From contig NC_063154.1 in the NCBI RefSeq assembly GCF_020921035.1, forward strand, positions 16,961,861-17,025,860: a stretch of 64,000 nucleotides of DNA, written 5' to 3'. The stretch's first letter is position 1; every line of letters begins with the position of its first letter. The notes under the pieces were generated by a model that was not told the DNA's origin, searched no databases, and worked only from the letters and a program-made list of their open reading frames with translations. The translations under genes were made by a program, and so were the position numbers. The DNA comes from Rhodamnia argentea. Taxonomy: Eukaryota; Streptophyta; Magnoliopsida; Myrtales; Myrtaceae. Positions 1 through 13,126 of this stretch are shown here, one piece after another.

Positions 1-1335
1 AACGTTTGGAAAATTCAATCGTGTCCCCCTAAATCGACACAACTGACGAGGCTTCAGGATATTCTTGAGATTTTCAGCTCAAGAACTGGAGGTCATTCTT
101 TCTAGTAACATTAGATGTGTGCAGAACTTCCTAAACAAAGCCTCCAGTACAGGTCAAAAGTCTAGACTCAATCGATTTAGACGTTTCGCGTATCTACAGA
201 TAGCCATATCTCCACGAACACCATGGTTGTGGATTATAACAAAAAACGAGGACTTTGATACGGCGAAACGGAATTGATATCAATAAATTGCCCTTGACGT
301 CACACAAAGACAAAATTGCTAGTTATGAGTACGTAATAATATCAGTGGAAAATAGTCAGCAGTTTATTCCGGATATTCTCTTCCAGAACTATCATGATGG
401 AAGAGAAAAATCTCCATATATTCTCCATAAATCTATATTCCAGAGAATATTGTATCATCTTCCAAGATATACTTACTCAAGAAAGCACAAGAGAAGAACG
501 ACATTCTTGTAGTATCTCTAAGAGACTAATGCCGAAGTTGTAGATTCAGTGGATATCACATTATCTTCTTGAACACGATCCTATACTAGGAATCTCATAT
601 AATCTTCTAGTATCAAAAACCAAGAGAGCGACAAGGTTTTCTCAGATCAGATCTCGAAGCCTCGTCAACATTCATTAAAGCTCCTTCGGATTACTGAAGT
701 TTTTGAAAGCCCCGTCATCGTCGTCGTCGTCATTAGTCGAAGTTTTGTCAGATCACGGTTATGATACAAGTCTCGTTTGTATTCATCATCGCTCGCTCGA
801 CTTCTATTGGATCAAGCTTCGAAACCCGAGAGATTTCAAGAAATCAAGTTTTTTTATTGGTTGCCATGAGACTAATTGTTAGTGCACTCTAATCGAAAAT
901 TTGTTCTAAGAAGAGAACCGGAATTGCTTGTAATATCAAGTATTTCAAATTAGTGATTGTACAACTTGATCTTACAAATAGAATTTGGCATTTTAGATGT
1001 TAGCAATATTGCTTGAAAATTATTTATTTATCGTTCAATGGTCTTTCAACTAAATATTTCACGCAAAACTATCGAAATGGCCTCGAGGTCTTTTTAAATA
1101 ATTTTAACGGGTCGTATACTACCAAAATCAGATTGATCGGTTCGGTTCGGGCCCATTTTGGCAACCTAGAAAGTAGAAACCTGCCTAAGGTAGTTCTATT
1201 CCCAGTCCCAATCACTCTTAACCAGTCTAATTGGGCTGGCTCTAGGGTAGAACCAACCTTGAATATTTCATTTACTTAAGAGAAGAATTTTATATTCTAT
1301 AGTTAAAATCTTAAAGTCTATATTCTATAGTTGGA
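1..1335. other. intergenic, no gene recognised
   Basis: I see no supportable gene. Two short overlapping open frames near 65-512 have no motif I recognise. A TGACGTCA (as-1/CRE-like palindrome) lies at 294-301 and a TCG microsatellite at about 717-732. The stretch may be old retroelement or pararetrovirus-derived DNA, but no reverse transcriptase, protease or movement-protein motif is visible, so I leave it unassigned. Confidence 0.4.
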
Positions 1336-1339
1336 GCCG

Positions 1340-2010
1340 TTAGTGGACAAAAAATTTGGTGGCTTAGGTTTTTGAGTAATAGTAGGTCCAACTATATATG
1401 TTTAACCGGTTCGGACTTAGGTTTTGTCTTGACGATCTTCCTAGTGAAGGTTTCGAGTTTCTAAGTCAACCCAACAAGTGTTATCAGAGTCGATGATTAA
1501 CTAATGAGCCCCATCATGGATTAGCGACTGAGAATATCTCAAAGAAGTCAACGAGGGAATCTCACATGTAACTAGTTCTCTAATTGAGGTGGGATGGTTT
1601 CTCCGCGCTTCCCGCTACAAACTAGACTTGGCTAAGGCGATTGAGGTAGATTCTGGATGGCAGATGTTGTTGGAATGACATCTACCTTAAACTTGACCAG
1701 GCCAAGGTAGAGATTCTAGTTATGATGATGCTGGAGCAAAATGATACATGGAGTAAGGGGAATGGGCCTAACATAGGAGGCACACAAGGGAGGAGAAGAT
1801 TTGTTGAAGGCCGGAGCGTGAGCGTATCGGGCAAAAGGAAGCCCCACATCCAACCGTGGTATAAAGTTGAGCAGTTTGTATATTTCAGTTGGCCCATAAA
1901 TTATTGATTTAAATTTTCAAGTAAATATGAGCCCAACTGATTATATTGACGGATTCGGATTTTGGCTTCATCTTGGCGATCTCTCCAGCTGAAATCGGGC
2001 TTCTACTTCA
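1340..2010 (+). mobile_element. TRIM-like LTR retroelement remnant
   Basis: Two imperfect direct repeats lie about 540 bp apart (roughly 1340-1470 and 1880-2010). They share the order GTCCAACT/GCCCAACT, then GGTTCGGACTTAGG/GGATTCGGATTTTGG, then CTTGACGATCT/CTTGGCGATCT. Just after the first repeat, at about 1479-1492, is GTGTTATCAGAGTC. This is close to the plant initiator-tRNA-Met primer-binding site (TGGTATCAGAGC). Short LTRs, a PBS and a roughly 400-bp interior without coding sequence fit a terminal-repeat retrotransposon in miniature. The polypurine tract and exact LTR ends are not clear and the repeats are quite diverged. Confidence 0.35.
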
Positions 2011-2520
2011 TCAACATAACAGCCACAATTGACCATACCAAATTCCTCGCCCTTCCAAAACTAGTGACTCATCCCCAATCCAAGGTTGCCGGTGTTGTTG
2101 AGGACATAGCGAGCGGCTCCACCGCATTATATTCCTTGTCTCTTCATCACCTGCTTGCAATCGTTTCAAATGCATAGTCGGCGATTTGTTTTCAGAAGGT
2201 AACTAGCATCGAAACAAGTAATTTACAAAAACAGATGGCTTTTGATTTGTTGATCTATCAAATTGCTTATGATGATCACATGACGATGTGTTCCGCGAAT
2301 GCTTGACAGCTTGTTCTCAAGAAATTAAACGGGCATACCCGATAAGGCAGGTACTAGGTTTCTCCTACAAAAGAATATTTTGTTGTCTTATTCTTATTGC
2401 TCTTTTAGAGAAATTGAGATTAGAACTTGTGACTATATTATGGATTTAATTATTCCTCGTAAATCTTCGGAAAATACCATTAACCTTTATTACTTATTGA
2501 TAAGCAAGTTGTCTTCGCAC

Positions 2521-2553
<33 letters not shown>

Positions 2554-2700
2554 CTGACAATAGCACTAATAAAAGAGTACAGACCCCATCATTAGAAGTT
2601 CTTGCAATCACATGGTAAATTCAAGCGCCAAAGAAATAAGCAAGGAGACAAAAAAGTAGACAGTCTTTGTTGGTGAGATACTAGACTTCGTTCCTCCAGA
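2011..2700. other. intergenic, no gene; compound GT/AT microsatellite
   Basis: No gene is supported. A (GT)n(AT)n compound microsatellite runs about 2519-2553. A very similar one occurs at 4040-4074 upstream of the MADS gene. Confidence 0.5.
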
Positions 2701-2830
2701 TTAAACAAGAAAAAAAAAATTAGGAAAAATAATCAAGAAAGTCCATTTTCACGATGAAAATTGAAGATCTGAGAAAAAGTGGAAGCACCATTCACTTGAA
2801 GGACCTTGTTCTCAAAAGGGTCACCAAGCC

Positions 2831-3400
2831 CTAATCCAGTATTAACCCCTGAAAATGGCAAACCATTTGGAGGAGAAGAGTTGCCATCAACTTGCTAGTC
2901 AACTTCTCCACATTCATCTTCATCTCCTCCATTGACGTTCTCAATTGCTCCAGCTCACACAAGCCAAGCTCATCAACGGGAGCCTCCCACCAACACTGCC
3001 TTTGGCTCGCTTTTCGCATCACGTCAAGCCTCTCCCCGTGCTTTCTTTCAACTTCTAGTTCATCGAGGACTTGAGTCAGTATCATGTTGAGCTCCCGAAG
3101 GTTCACACTTCGATGAGCTTCGAAGAGTTGGTGATGAGCACTGGTATCAAGAGGAGGCAGATTGTGTCGGGCGAGGAATCGGTCGATGATCAGTTCGACC
3201 TCAGGATGGCCAAAAGAGAAAACTTTGCTAGCCAGAGAGAACACTATGATACCGACATCGACCCCGCTAAGAGTGCAAAGTTCGCTTGCTTTCTTGAAGC
3301 GTCCCGATCTTCGTTTCGAGAAAGTCACCTGGAGATGGTTTTTCTTGGGGATTCGGGCGATCACGATCTTCTGGCGACCCAAGCTAGGTTTTTTCCCCAT
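2831..3400 (-). CDS. type I (M-alpha) MADS-box transcription factor, AGL62-like
   Basis: Single-exon gene of 189 codons, typical of type I MADS genes, which usually lack introns. The MADS domain covers residues about 7-67, with the recognisable QVTFSKRRSGRFKKASELC core followed by GVDVGIIVFS and KVFSFGHP. This is the DNA-binding and dimerisation module of the AGL61/AGL62 group. Family members act in the nucleus, mainly in female gametophyte and endosperm development. A coiled-coil-like segment (about 100-170, with repeated Leu/Glu) follows. The ATG at 3400 is the first in frame with the domain and sits 125 bp below a TATA box. The last 20 residues look out of frame: another frame, open from about 2895 to a stop at 2733, reads like a Pro/Gly/Asn-rich tail with GLGLGDPFENK. 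A small frameshift near 2885-2900 is therefore likely. Certain as a MADS family member; the subgroup is inferred. Confidence 0.85.
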   Translation of the reverse strand: MGKKPSLGRQKIVIARIPKKNHLQVTFSKRRSGRFKKASELCTLSGVDVGIIVFSLASKVFSFGHPEVELIIDRFLARHNLPPLDTSAHHQLFEAHRSVNLRELNMILTQVLDELEVERKHGERLDVMRKASQRQCWWEAPVDELGLCELEQLRTSMEEMKMNVEKLTSKLMATLLLQMVCHFQGLILD

Positions 3401-3471
3401 AGATGGACTAAGGGAACTTCAGCAAAAAGAGAAAAGCAACAGAAATGATTCTACTTTCCTATGATTGTTTT

Positions 3472-3519
3472 TTTTGTACAGGCTAAGATGAGATGTTTTG
3501 TACAGGCTAAGATGAGATG
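3472..3519. repeat. 24-bp perfect tandem duplication in MADS leader
   Basis: Two perfect adjacent copies (3472-3495 and 3496-3519) of a 24-bp unit containing TTGTACAGGCTAAGATGAG. It lies between the TATA box and ATG of the MADS gene, so it is probably transcribed as 5' leader. Confidence 0.85.
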
Positions 3520-3524
3520 GAGAC

Positions 3525-3532
3525 TTTATATA
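3525..3532 (-). promoter_or_regulatory. TATA box of the MADS gene
   Basis: TATATAAA on the minus strand, 125 bp upstream of the ATG at 3400. This is a plausible distance for a leader of roughly 95 nt. Confidence 0.55.
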
Positions 3533-3579
3533 GAGAGTTTATCTATGCAGAGTTAATGTACATGCTGTCCAAAGTTAAT

Positions 3580-3763
3580 CTACAATTTGGCTTGTCTTCA
3601 TCGACATTACTTCATGTGATAGAGTAGAGATTCATAGGTTATGATATCTTTTCCTGTTAATAACATCTTACTGCGCCAACTAGTTGGCAACATTAAATTT
3701 AATTAGAATTCAAGGTAAATTAATTGATGTAATTGCTCGAGCAGATATTGATAAGTAGTTGAC
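3580..3763. repeat. MADS upstream region, copy 1 of a dispersed direct duplication
   Basis: About 180 bp, roughly 75-80% similar by eye to 4880-5065. Both share TTGGCTTGT, CATGTGATAGAGT, GAGATTCATAG, GGTAAATTAAT and TTGATAAGTAGTTGAC in the same order. This copy is immediately upstream of the MADS gene. Confidence 0.75.
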
Positions 3764-4555
3764 TACTGATAAGTTACTATGGGTAATTCCAACGAGTAAG
3801 TTTTGAGAGGAAAAGCATCTCTTTTCTTTTCTATTATTTACTATGTTGAAGGCTTCCCACAAGAAGTGAAGCAGAAGCAACTCTGACCCACATTTTCCAT
3901 GCAAGGAAAAATATCCATATCACCTTATATTATTACATGTGTTGAATATTGAAAATTTTCTACTATGATATGATATCTCAAATAAATGTCATTATATTTA
4001 TGAATTTCGTCTATGGGTTGGCAACATATAAGAACATTCGTGCGCGTGCGTGCACGTGTGTGTATATATATATACCTTACTAATTCATTAAGTTCAACTA
4101 GAAAAAACGAATTTACAAGTCCATTTATAATTGGAAAACAAAATACGGTCGACAATTTTATGAGTAAAATTCGAACTTGATAATAATTTTTTAGCTTTGC
4201 AAGATATCACAATTTGTGCTTCCCGCACCAACAATAACATTGTTAAATCATTTATAAAATATAAAGCTATAACAATACTTTGGAGAAAATACTTTTCAAA
4301 ATACATTCAAAAAGAAGTCTCCCCTTAAGCACCTAATATTTCACCCAAATAGGACAAGTGGCGTTATTAAACTCGAGTTCTGATTTGCATATACCTATTG
4401 ATGGAATATTTTTGTTGTGAGAGACTAATAGAAAGTAACGCTCAAATTTAATATGAAGGACGCATGCATATAGAAGTTATAGAAAATTTACTTGTTTAGG
4501 CAACAAATTAAAAATAGTGCAACTGCTAAATCGGCACATTTCTCCCTTCATATAT
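3764..4555. other. intergenic, AT-rich, no gene
   Basis: No gene is visible. It contains a compound GT/AT microsatellite at 4040-4074. Confidence 0.5.
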
Positions 4556-4782
4556 GGTAATCCAATGCCATGGAAGGCCCTAGTACTATTTCAGATCTTA
4601 TACATGCCGCTACTCCGGTAGTAACTGGTATTTTTCTTTTTATATGTATAATAACAATATTATTAGGAGCTATTTTAGCTCTTGCTCAAAAAGATATTAA
4701 AAGAGATTTAACTCATCCTACGATATCTCAATTGGGTAATATGATGTTAACTCCAGGTATGGGGTCTTTTCGAGCCGCTTAG
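4556..4782 (+). pseudogene. ndhF: nuclear plastid insertion (NUPT): fragment of ndhF
   Basis: An open stretch from ATG 4570 to TAG 4780-4782 translates as [15 protein letters not shown], then [19 protein letters not shown], then SQLGNMML and MGSFRAA. This matches the central part of plastid NdhF, the Nqo12-like proton-pumping subunit of the chloroplast NDH complex. The real protein has a longer transmembrane stretch between GIFL and the ITxLLGA segment. About 20 residues are missing here, so the copy has an internal deletion. The flanks are not plastid sequence and the gene is truncated on both sides, so it cannot make a functional subunit. It could have reached the nucleus directly or through the mitochondrion. 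Confidence 0.85.
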
Positions 4783-4879
4783 CAGTACTGATCGACAGAT
4801 GGGACAACAATTAATCGAAGCAAGCAGGAAACACTTCTACTTTTCGATATTTTTATATGTATGGTACAGAAGAGATAGA

Positions 4880-5065
4880 GAAGTTTTGGCTTGTTTCCAC
4901 TGTCATTATGTCATGTGATAGAGTGGAGATTCATAGATTATGATGTCTTTTTCTATTAATACCACCATCTTATTATGCCAAGGCAACATTAAGTTCCATA
5001 TGAATTCATGGTAAATTAATCCATGTAATTTAATTGCTCTAGGAAAATTGATAAGTAGTTGACCA
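4880..5065. repeat. MADS upstream region, copy 2 of the duplication
   Basis: Counterpart of 3580-3763, in the same orientation and about 1.3 kb away. It starts about 100 bp from the end of the ndhF fragment, with no MADS coding sequence attached. Confidence 0.75.
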
Positions 5066-5490
5066 TGAAAATTGAAAGTCAATCCTTTTAAATGGGCTTT
5101 AACTCAAATGGCTGTCCAAATTAACAAGTATATGACCGGTTTAGAAGAATTTGTCCCGCATAAGATCGCGTTTTATGAGAGATTTCGAGACTTGCTTTAC
5201 ACCACAATTTACTCGTAAAATTTTTGTGGAATCTACCACTACTCTTTATGTTAACATTTCGAATTACCTTTCAATCACAAGATTTGATTGAATATTTACA
5301 ATTAACGTTGCCCTTATGTTGACACCTACATTTTTTTTTTTTTGACAAATTAAACATGGCCTTGGAAAGTACAATCCACACTAGAGCCCGCCTAAATCCA
5401 AACTAATCAACCCATTCGGGTAGCCGATTAGTCCAATTTAATCAGACCCAAGCACAATATTTATAATTAATTTGGATAAATGAGACAAAT
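5066..5490. other. intergenic, no gene
   Basis: No gene is seen. A poly-T run lies at about 5331-5343. Confidence 0.4.
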
Positions 5491-5790
5491 GGCCCGGGAA
5501 CTTTGACCCATGTGCAATCCCCGATCTTTGACCAAATGTTCAACATCATCCTTAAATTTTTAATTGTTCAATGTGATTTCCGAACTTTTGGTAAGCGTTC
5601 AATTTAATATATCCAATATTGTCCCTGAAATTAAATTAACGTAAGGACAATACTGAATATTTTCATATAATTCAAGGACTAAATTGAATATTTACCACAA
5701 GTCTAAGGACCACATTGAATAAATTAAAAGTTCAGGGAAGATAGTCCAAATTGGACTAAAGTTCATCAATTTAAAGTCAAGGGATGTGTG
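5490..5790. repeat. imperfect inverted repeat (foldback MITE-like)
   Basis: The left arm (about 5520-5630, with CCGAACTTTTGGTAAGCGTTC) pairs with the right arm (about 5640-5765) read on the minus strand. The short loop lies near 5630-5645, between ATTGTCC and GGACAAT. No coding sequence is present. It is a degenerate foldback element whose ends are not exactly defined. Confidence 0.5.
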
Positions 5791-6562
5791 GTGTCCCAGG
5801 CGCGTCACACCTCCTTACTAATCATACTCTGTTTTAATTTGAAATTACATAGCATAATGGCGCATGCGGAAGAAAAGAAAACCATACATGACGACATAAC
5901 TTACACAGTCAACAAAATCAAACACGCGCGTCAAAAGGATATGGCCATTAAAGATTCATCTAACCTGTACTTGTTGCACACAATCACCCAGCATAATAAC
6001 ATCACTCGTAGGTAACCCCACTTACGCAATACATATAGATCTTCATAAAGTTAAGCAGCTACTACAACTCTTGGGCACCAAGAAGTGTCCTTCCTCAGCA
6101 GCGACGCCAAACTAACGATCAAACCCCGAATGCCATCTACCCACAATCATGACACACTAACCCAATAGATGGATTCAACATGCAAGACCATTCTCCTGGA
6201 CATGCAAGATCATCTCTATATATTGACACCCAAATCCCAAACGGCGTCATCGGGCCCAATCGAGCAAGAGGTAAACGGCATAGGCAATTGGTTTAGAGAC
6301 TCTCCTTGCCTTAGATTCCGCGCTCGAGAAAACTGAAGATGAATCACCTCGAAACGGAGCTCGAGTCACCTTCCTTCTCCATTGATGCACACGGCAGAGA
6401 GAGAGAGAGAGCTGAGCAGCGAGACAGGCGACGGGGCTGTCCACGAAGGCTTAAAGGCTCGGGCAGCAGGGACGTCGAGCTTAGGAAGACGAACGGCAGG
6501 CAGAGACGGTGAGGGACCCGTGCGGGTGAGTGAGCCAAAGGAGAGAGATGAGAACTCAAGAG
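5791..6562. other. intergenic, no gene supported
   Basis: Short open frames occur on both strands, but none shows a recognised domain. A GA microsatellite lies at about 6396-6411. The right border carries the target-site duplication of the adjacent hAT element (CTCAAGAG, 6555-6562). Confidence 0.4.
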
Positions 6563-6895
6563 TATGGGTGTAAAAAACAATCCCGTGCCGGCCCAGCCCG
6601 AAATTCACCCTAATTTTCAGGCCTTTCGGGCCGGCTTGGTACTGTCAGGATCGGGCCGGGTCGAGCCGGCCCGGTTCCCGCTTTTTTTTTTCACTCAAGT
6701 TTTCTTTTTAATTTATCTTATTTTCATTTTTATTTTTTATATTTTTTCATTCGACAAACATGTCAAGTGATTTTAATTCAGAAAAAGAAAAAAAAATGAC
6801 CCGACCCGACCTGGTCCGAAGAGGATTCGGGCTGGGTTGGGCTTGGCACTGTTCATTTTCGGGCCGGACCCCAACCCAGCCCATTGACACCCCTA
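6563..6895. mobile_element. non-autonomous hAT element (333 bp) with 8-bp TSD
   Basis: The left end TATGGGTGT and right end TTGACACCCCTA (reverse complement TAGGGGTGTCAA) are inverted. The element is flanked on both sides by the identical 8-bp CTCAAGAG (6555-6562 and 6896-6903). An 8-bp duplication is the hAT superfamily signature. Subterminal stretches on each side are rich in GGCCCGG/CCGGGCC-type motifs in inverted orientation around an AT-rich centre. There is no coding capacity. Confidence 0.8.
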
Positions 6896-6903
6896 CTCAA
6901 GAG

Positions 6904-7504
6904 GGTTCTTTCAAGTGAACTTGGTGGAGAATGGCTAGAAGAGAGAGAACATGGGCAATTTAATAAGGGAAGAGGGTCTAAAGTCGGTGGGTGCCTGGTG
7001 GGTTCCATCCGGACCAATTCTTGCACAAACTGCACCCGAAATGATCAAAATGAAACCAGTCGTTCATTATTCTATTACCTTAATATTCATCACATCCGTT
7101 ATTCCATTTGGTCCATAACCACCGTGCCAATGACTAGTGCCTCTAAAATATAATCGCCATTAATCAATCCGTAAAAATATAAATTCCACTTGATAGCGCC
7201 AAATCAAGCGACTTTGCTAGTTAAATTACTTTGGCGAAATTTCAGGCCATTACAGGATTGCATTGAACAAATTTAAAGTTTAGAGGCCACATGGCACACT
7301 GAGAAAAAGGTCACAGATCATTTGTACTATCCTTATTAATTTCATCATCTTTCTCGGTCGCATGCCATATTAAAGCTGTGTTTTCTTAAATAAGTTAACT
7401 TTTCTCCGATGTCCCCTTGGATCAATAAAAGCAAACTACGTATTTGTTTTAAGTGAGGCTATGTTTCAGAGTCAGAAAATAAGTTTACCTTGTGTTCACT
7501 AGTT
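6904..7504. other. intergenic, no gene
   Basis: No gene or clear element is seen. Confidence 0.4.
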
Positions 7505-7860
7505 CATTGATTTGTTGAAGACATAATTTTGGTAATCTAATTTTAAGCTTTGTAAATTTTTATAAGTTTTCTAAATTATTCCTTTTTTTCCTTTTTCTCT
7601 TTTTTCTTTCCTTTCTCATTTTTCTTTTCTCCTATTTCGCTCCACTAGTAGCCCACCATCAGGGACGGCGACCTCCAACGACATCACCGAGGTCCAGTGA
7701 CCGGTGGAGGGAAATAGGGAAAAAATTAAAAATAAAAATAAAAAAAGTACAAAAAAGGGGGAAAATCAAAATTTAAAAAAAATTATATAAATCATCCATG
7801 TTAGCGATTTCTAATCAAAATTAATTGAAATGACTATATTGAGAAATCGTCAAAAGATTT
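7505..7860. mobile_element. degenerate Mutator-like MITE relative
   Basis: AT-rich arms with TTTGTAAATTTTTATAAG on the left and GAAATCGTCAAAAGATTTATG on the right surround a GC-richer core with CACCGAGGTCCAGTGACCGG. The layout matches the clearer elements at 17.1-17.9, 54.1-55.5 and 62.5-63.2 kb. No TSD is identified. Confidence 0.35.
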
Positions 7861-7932
7861 ATGACTAAATCTTGTTTAAGACTTATGACTAAATCTTGTT
7901 TAAGACTTATGACTAAATCTTGTTTAAGACTT
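7861..7932. repeat. 24-bp tandem repeat, three copies
   Basis: Three perfect consecutive copies of a 24-bp unit (ATGACTAAATCTTGTTTAAG plus ACTT) at 7861-7884, 7885-7908 and 7909-7932. It sits at the arm of a Mutator-like MITE remnant. Confidence 0.9.
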
Positions 7933-7999
7933 AATTGATTGCCGTACAATAAATTAAGAATTTGTTTGACAATTATCCCATCCGCTTTTGCACGAATAT

Positions 8000-8780
8000 T
8001 AGGGTTGTCAAAACCGAACGAAAAAACCGAATCGAACCGAATTGAAAATTTATACATTTCAATTAGGTTATGTTTTCAATTCGGGTAATTAAAAAATAAT
8101 CATTCTTTTTTTTTTCAATTCGGTTCGATTCGGTTCGATTAAGTGAAAATCTCCAAAATAATCATTTTTTTAAAATTTTTGTTTTTCTTCCTTTTCGTTT
8201 CCTTTTTTTACATCATCTACCTCCCACAAAAATCTTCCTCTGCAAATCTCCTCCAAAATTTCCCATAATCTCTCCCCTTCGACCTCATCATCCGTGCCCT
8301 CAGCCTCGTCCGCCACCACCCTCGGCAGCAAATCCAACCCATTCGTCGTCAGATGGAGGTCAATTTGAGCCCCAGATCTCGTCCTCATGGTCGAGCATGG
8401 CGATGGCAGAAGACGAGGCTCGGAGGTGTAAAGCCATTAGCTCGTCGTCGTCCTCGCCGTCGTCCTTACTACTTGAACTCAAGAGTCATGAGATCCGTTC
8501 GGCTCGACACCAGCTATGGCAAGGCGAGGACTTGACGGCCCTCGCCAACCACAGCAAGGGCCCACGAACCTTCGCAGTTTGCACCCAAAGAGGGAAAAAA
8601 ATAAAAAAAAAATTAAAGTAAAAATTGAAAAAACAAAAAACAAAATATCAAATCGAATTGGATTTTTGATTTGGTTCATATTCACTTTCGAATTCCGTTC
8701 AATTCAAGTTTTCACCTGATGGTTCGGTTCGATTCAATTTTTCAATAAAACGGAACCGAACCGAACTATTGACACATCTA
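8000..8780. mobile_element. hAT-like non-autonomous element (781 bp), degenerate TSD
   Basis: The left end TAGGGTTGTCAAAACCGAAC and the right end, read on the minus strand as TAGATGTGTCAATAGTTCGG, form a terminal inverted repeat. Both arms carry arrays of the GGTTCGATTCGGTTC type in inverted orientation. Flanking octamers (ACGAATAT and AATAACAT) match only partly, so the insertion is old. The interior contains short open frames but no transposase. Confidence 0.55.
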
Positions 8781-10187
8781 AATAACATGGCCAAAGATAT
8801 AACTGGCTATTCTCATAAGCTAAAAGCTTCTCTACTTTTTGGTATTTCAGATAATCATAATTGCCTCCAAGCACATACCCTCCGAGCGGACAATTGATTT
8901 AGGACTTTTTTTTACTTTTAGGGTAATGGTATGTAGCATAAAGTTTGGACTTGCACTTATCTGTCCTTAAAAGTAACATTTTCGACTTGTTATTCAACCG
9001 TGCTACATCCTCCATTAGTTGAATGGATAGAAATATGCGTATCTTTAAAATAAGTTACAAGATGTTAGTAAATATCAATACTAGTATGTTTTTATCCAAC
9101 TTGAGTGTAGTCGACTAACGGATAGAATTGAAGTACCGATACAGCGACTTCCATTCGCGTACATTGCATGTGCAATCATTACTAGAATCGTAAAACGTTG
9201 AACGTCCGACTAATGAGGTTTTTATAGGCGCAAAAGTAGAGGCATTTGGACGTTGAACCGAAAAGTTATATCCGGTCAAAATTTAATATTTTGTAAAAAA
9301 AAATCTTTAAAAAAAAACACTGTCAAGAACTTGTTACAGAAAATTGGTGGAGTACCAAAATTATAGGGAAGATCGAATTAAAATCCTCAATTGAGATACT
9401 TTTCTTCACTTTGTAGGAAAAGTAAATGGTTCTTTTAAAGTCTGGACAAAGAAAGAAGACAAAATAAATTTTTGAATTAAACCGAGATGAGATGCCTAAA
9501 AAAAGATGTTACGAAATGTTGGAAAAGAAGTTGCCTAAAAAAAAGATGTTGGAAAATATTAATCTATGCTTAATAAGGCTAATTTGATCAATTAATATTA
9601 AAAGCATGTGATTTAATTAAAAAAAAAAAAAGAGGTAGAAATGGGGCCACCCTTCTTTTATTTATTATGTAGAAGGTTTCTACAGAAGAAATCAATAATA
9701 TTCCTCACATTGCATGTGTTCAATACTAGATAACTATATATCTTACACTAATTCATTTGGCTTAGCGGAAAAATTTTGAATTTACTAGTTCAATTATCTT
9801 TGCAAAATAAAAGATTATCCAATTTAAGATGAAGGATGCCAATGAAAATTTAAAGAAAGTTTACGTTTGGTCATAACAATGAGGGGAATGAAACGAATCC
9901 AATTAAAGAGAAATTTTTGGCGCCAATTTCAGTGAAAATATATATGGTGATATAAAGAACAAGGTTTTATGAAATTCTAAACAATAACCCAGAAATAACA
10001 ATGAAGAACCAGGATTCAAAGACAAGACAAGACAGTATTACTTAGAACCACCAGTTTCACTTCATAGCAATAACAGAACACGGAGTCATTGAAGCCACAG
10101 AGTTCTGGAAAACAAAAGAAAACACATGCAAACCCAGCATCATCAACAGCCAATAGAGACCATGGCGCAGACACACACACACACCTC
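8781..10187. other. intergenic and 3' flank of alpha-tubulin
   Basis: No gene is seen up to the tubulin stop codon. The tubulin 3' UTR should occupy roughly 9960-10187 (minus strand), but no canonical AATAAA is obvious. Part of 9640-9800 weakly resembles the sequence upstream of the MADS gene near 3830-4110. Confidence 0.4.

Positions 10188-13126
<2,939 letters not shown>

Noticed and set aside
1..1000. Possible endogenous pararetrovirus remnant (as-1-like TGACGTCA, followed by AT-rich leader-like sequence)
   Set aside because: No conserved viral protein motif is readable in any frame; one palindromic octamer is not enough.
9913..9925. TTTGGCGCC E2F-type site
   Set aside because: It lies downstream of the tubulin 3' end with no promoter nearby, and a single site of this length is expected by chance.
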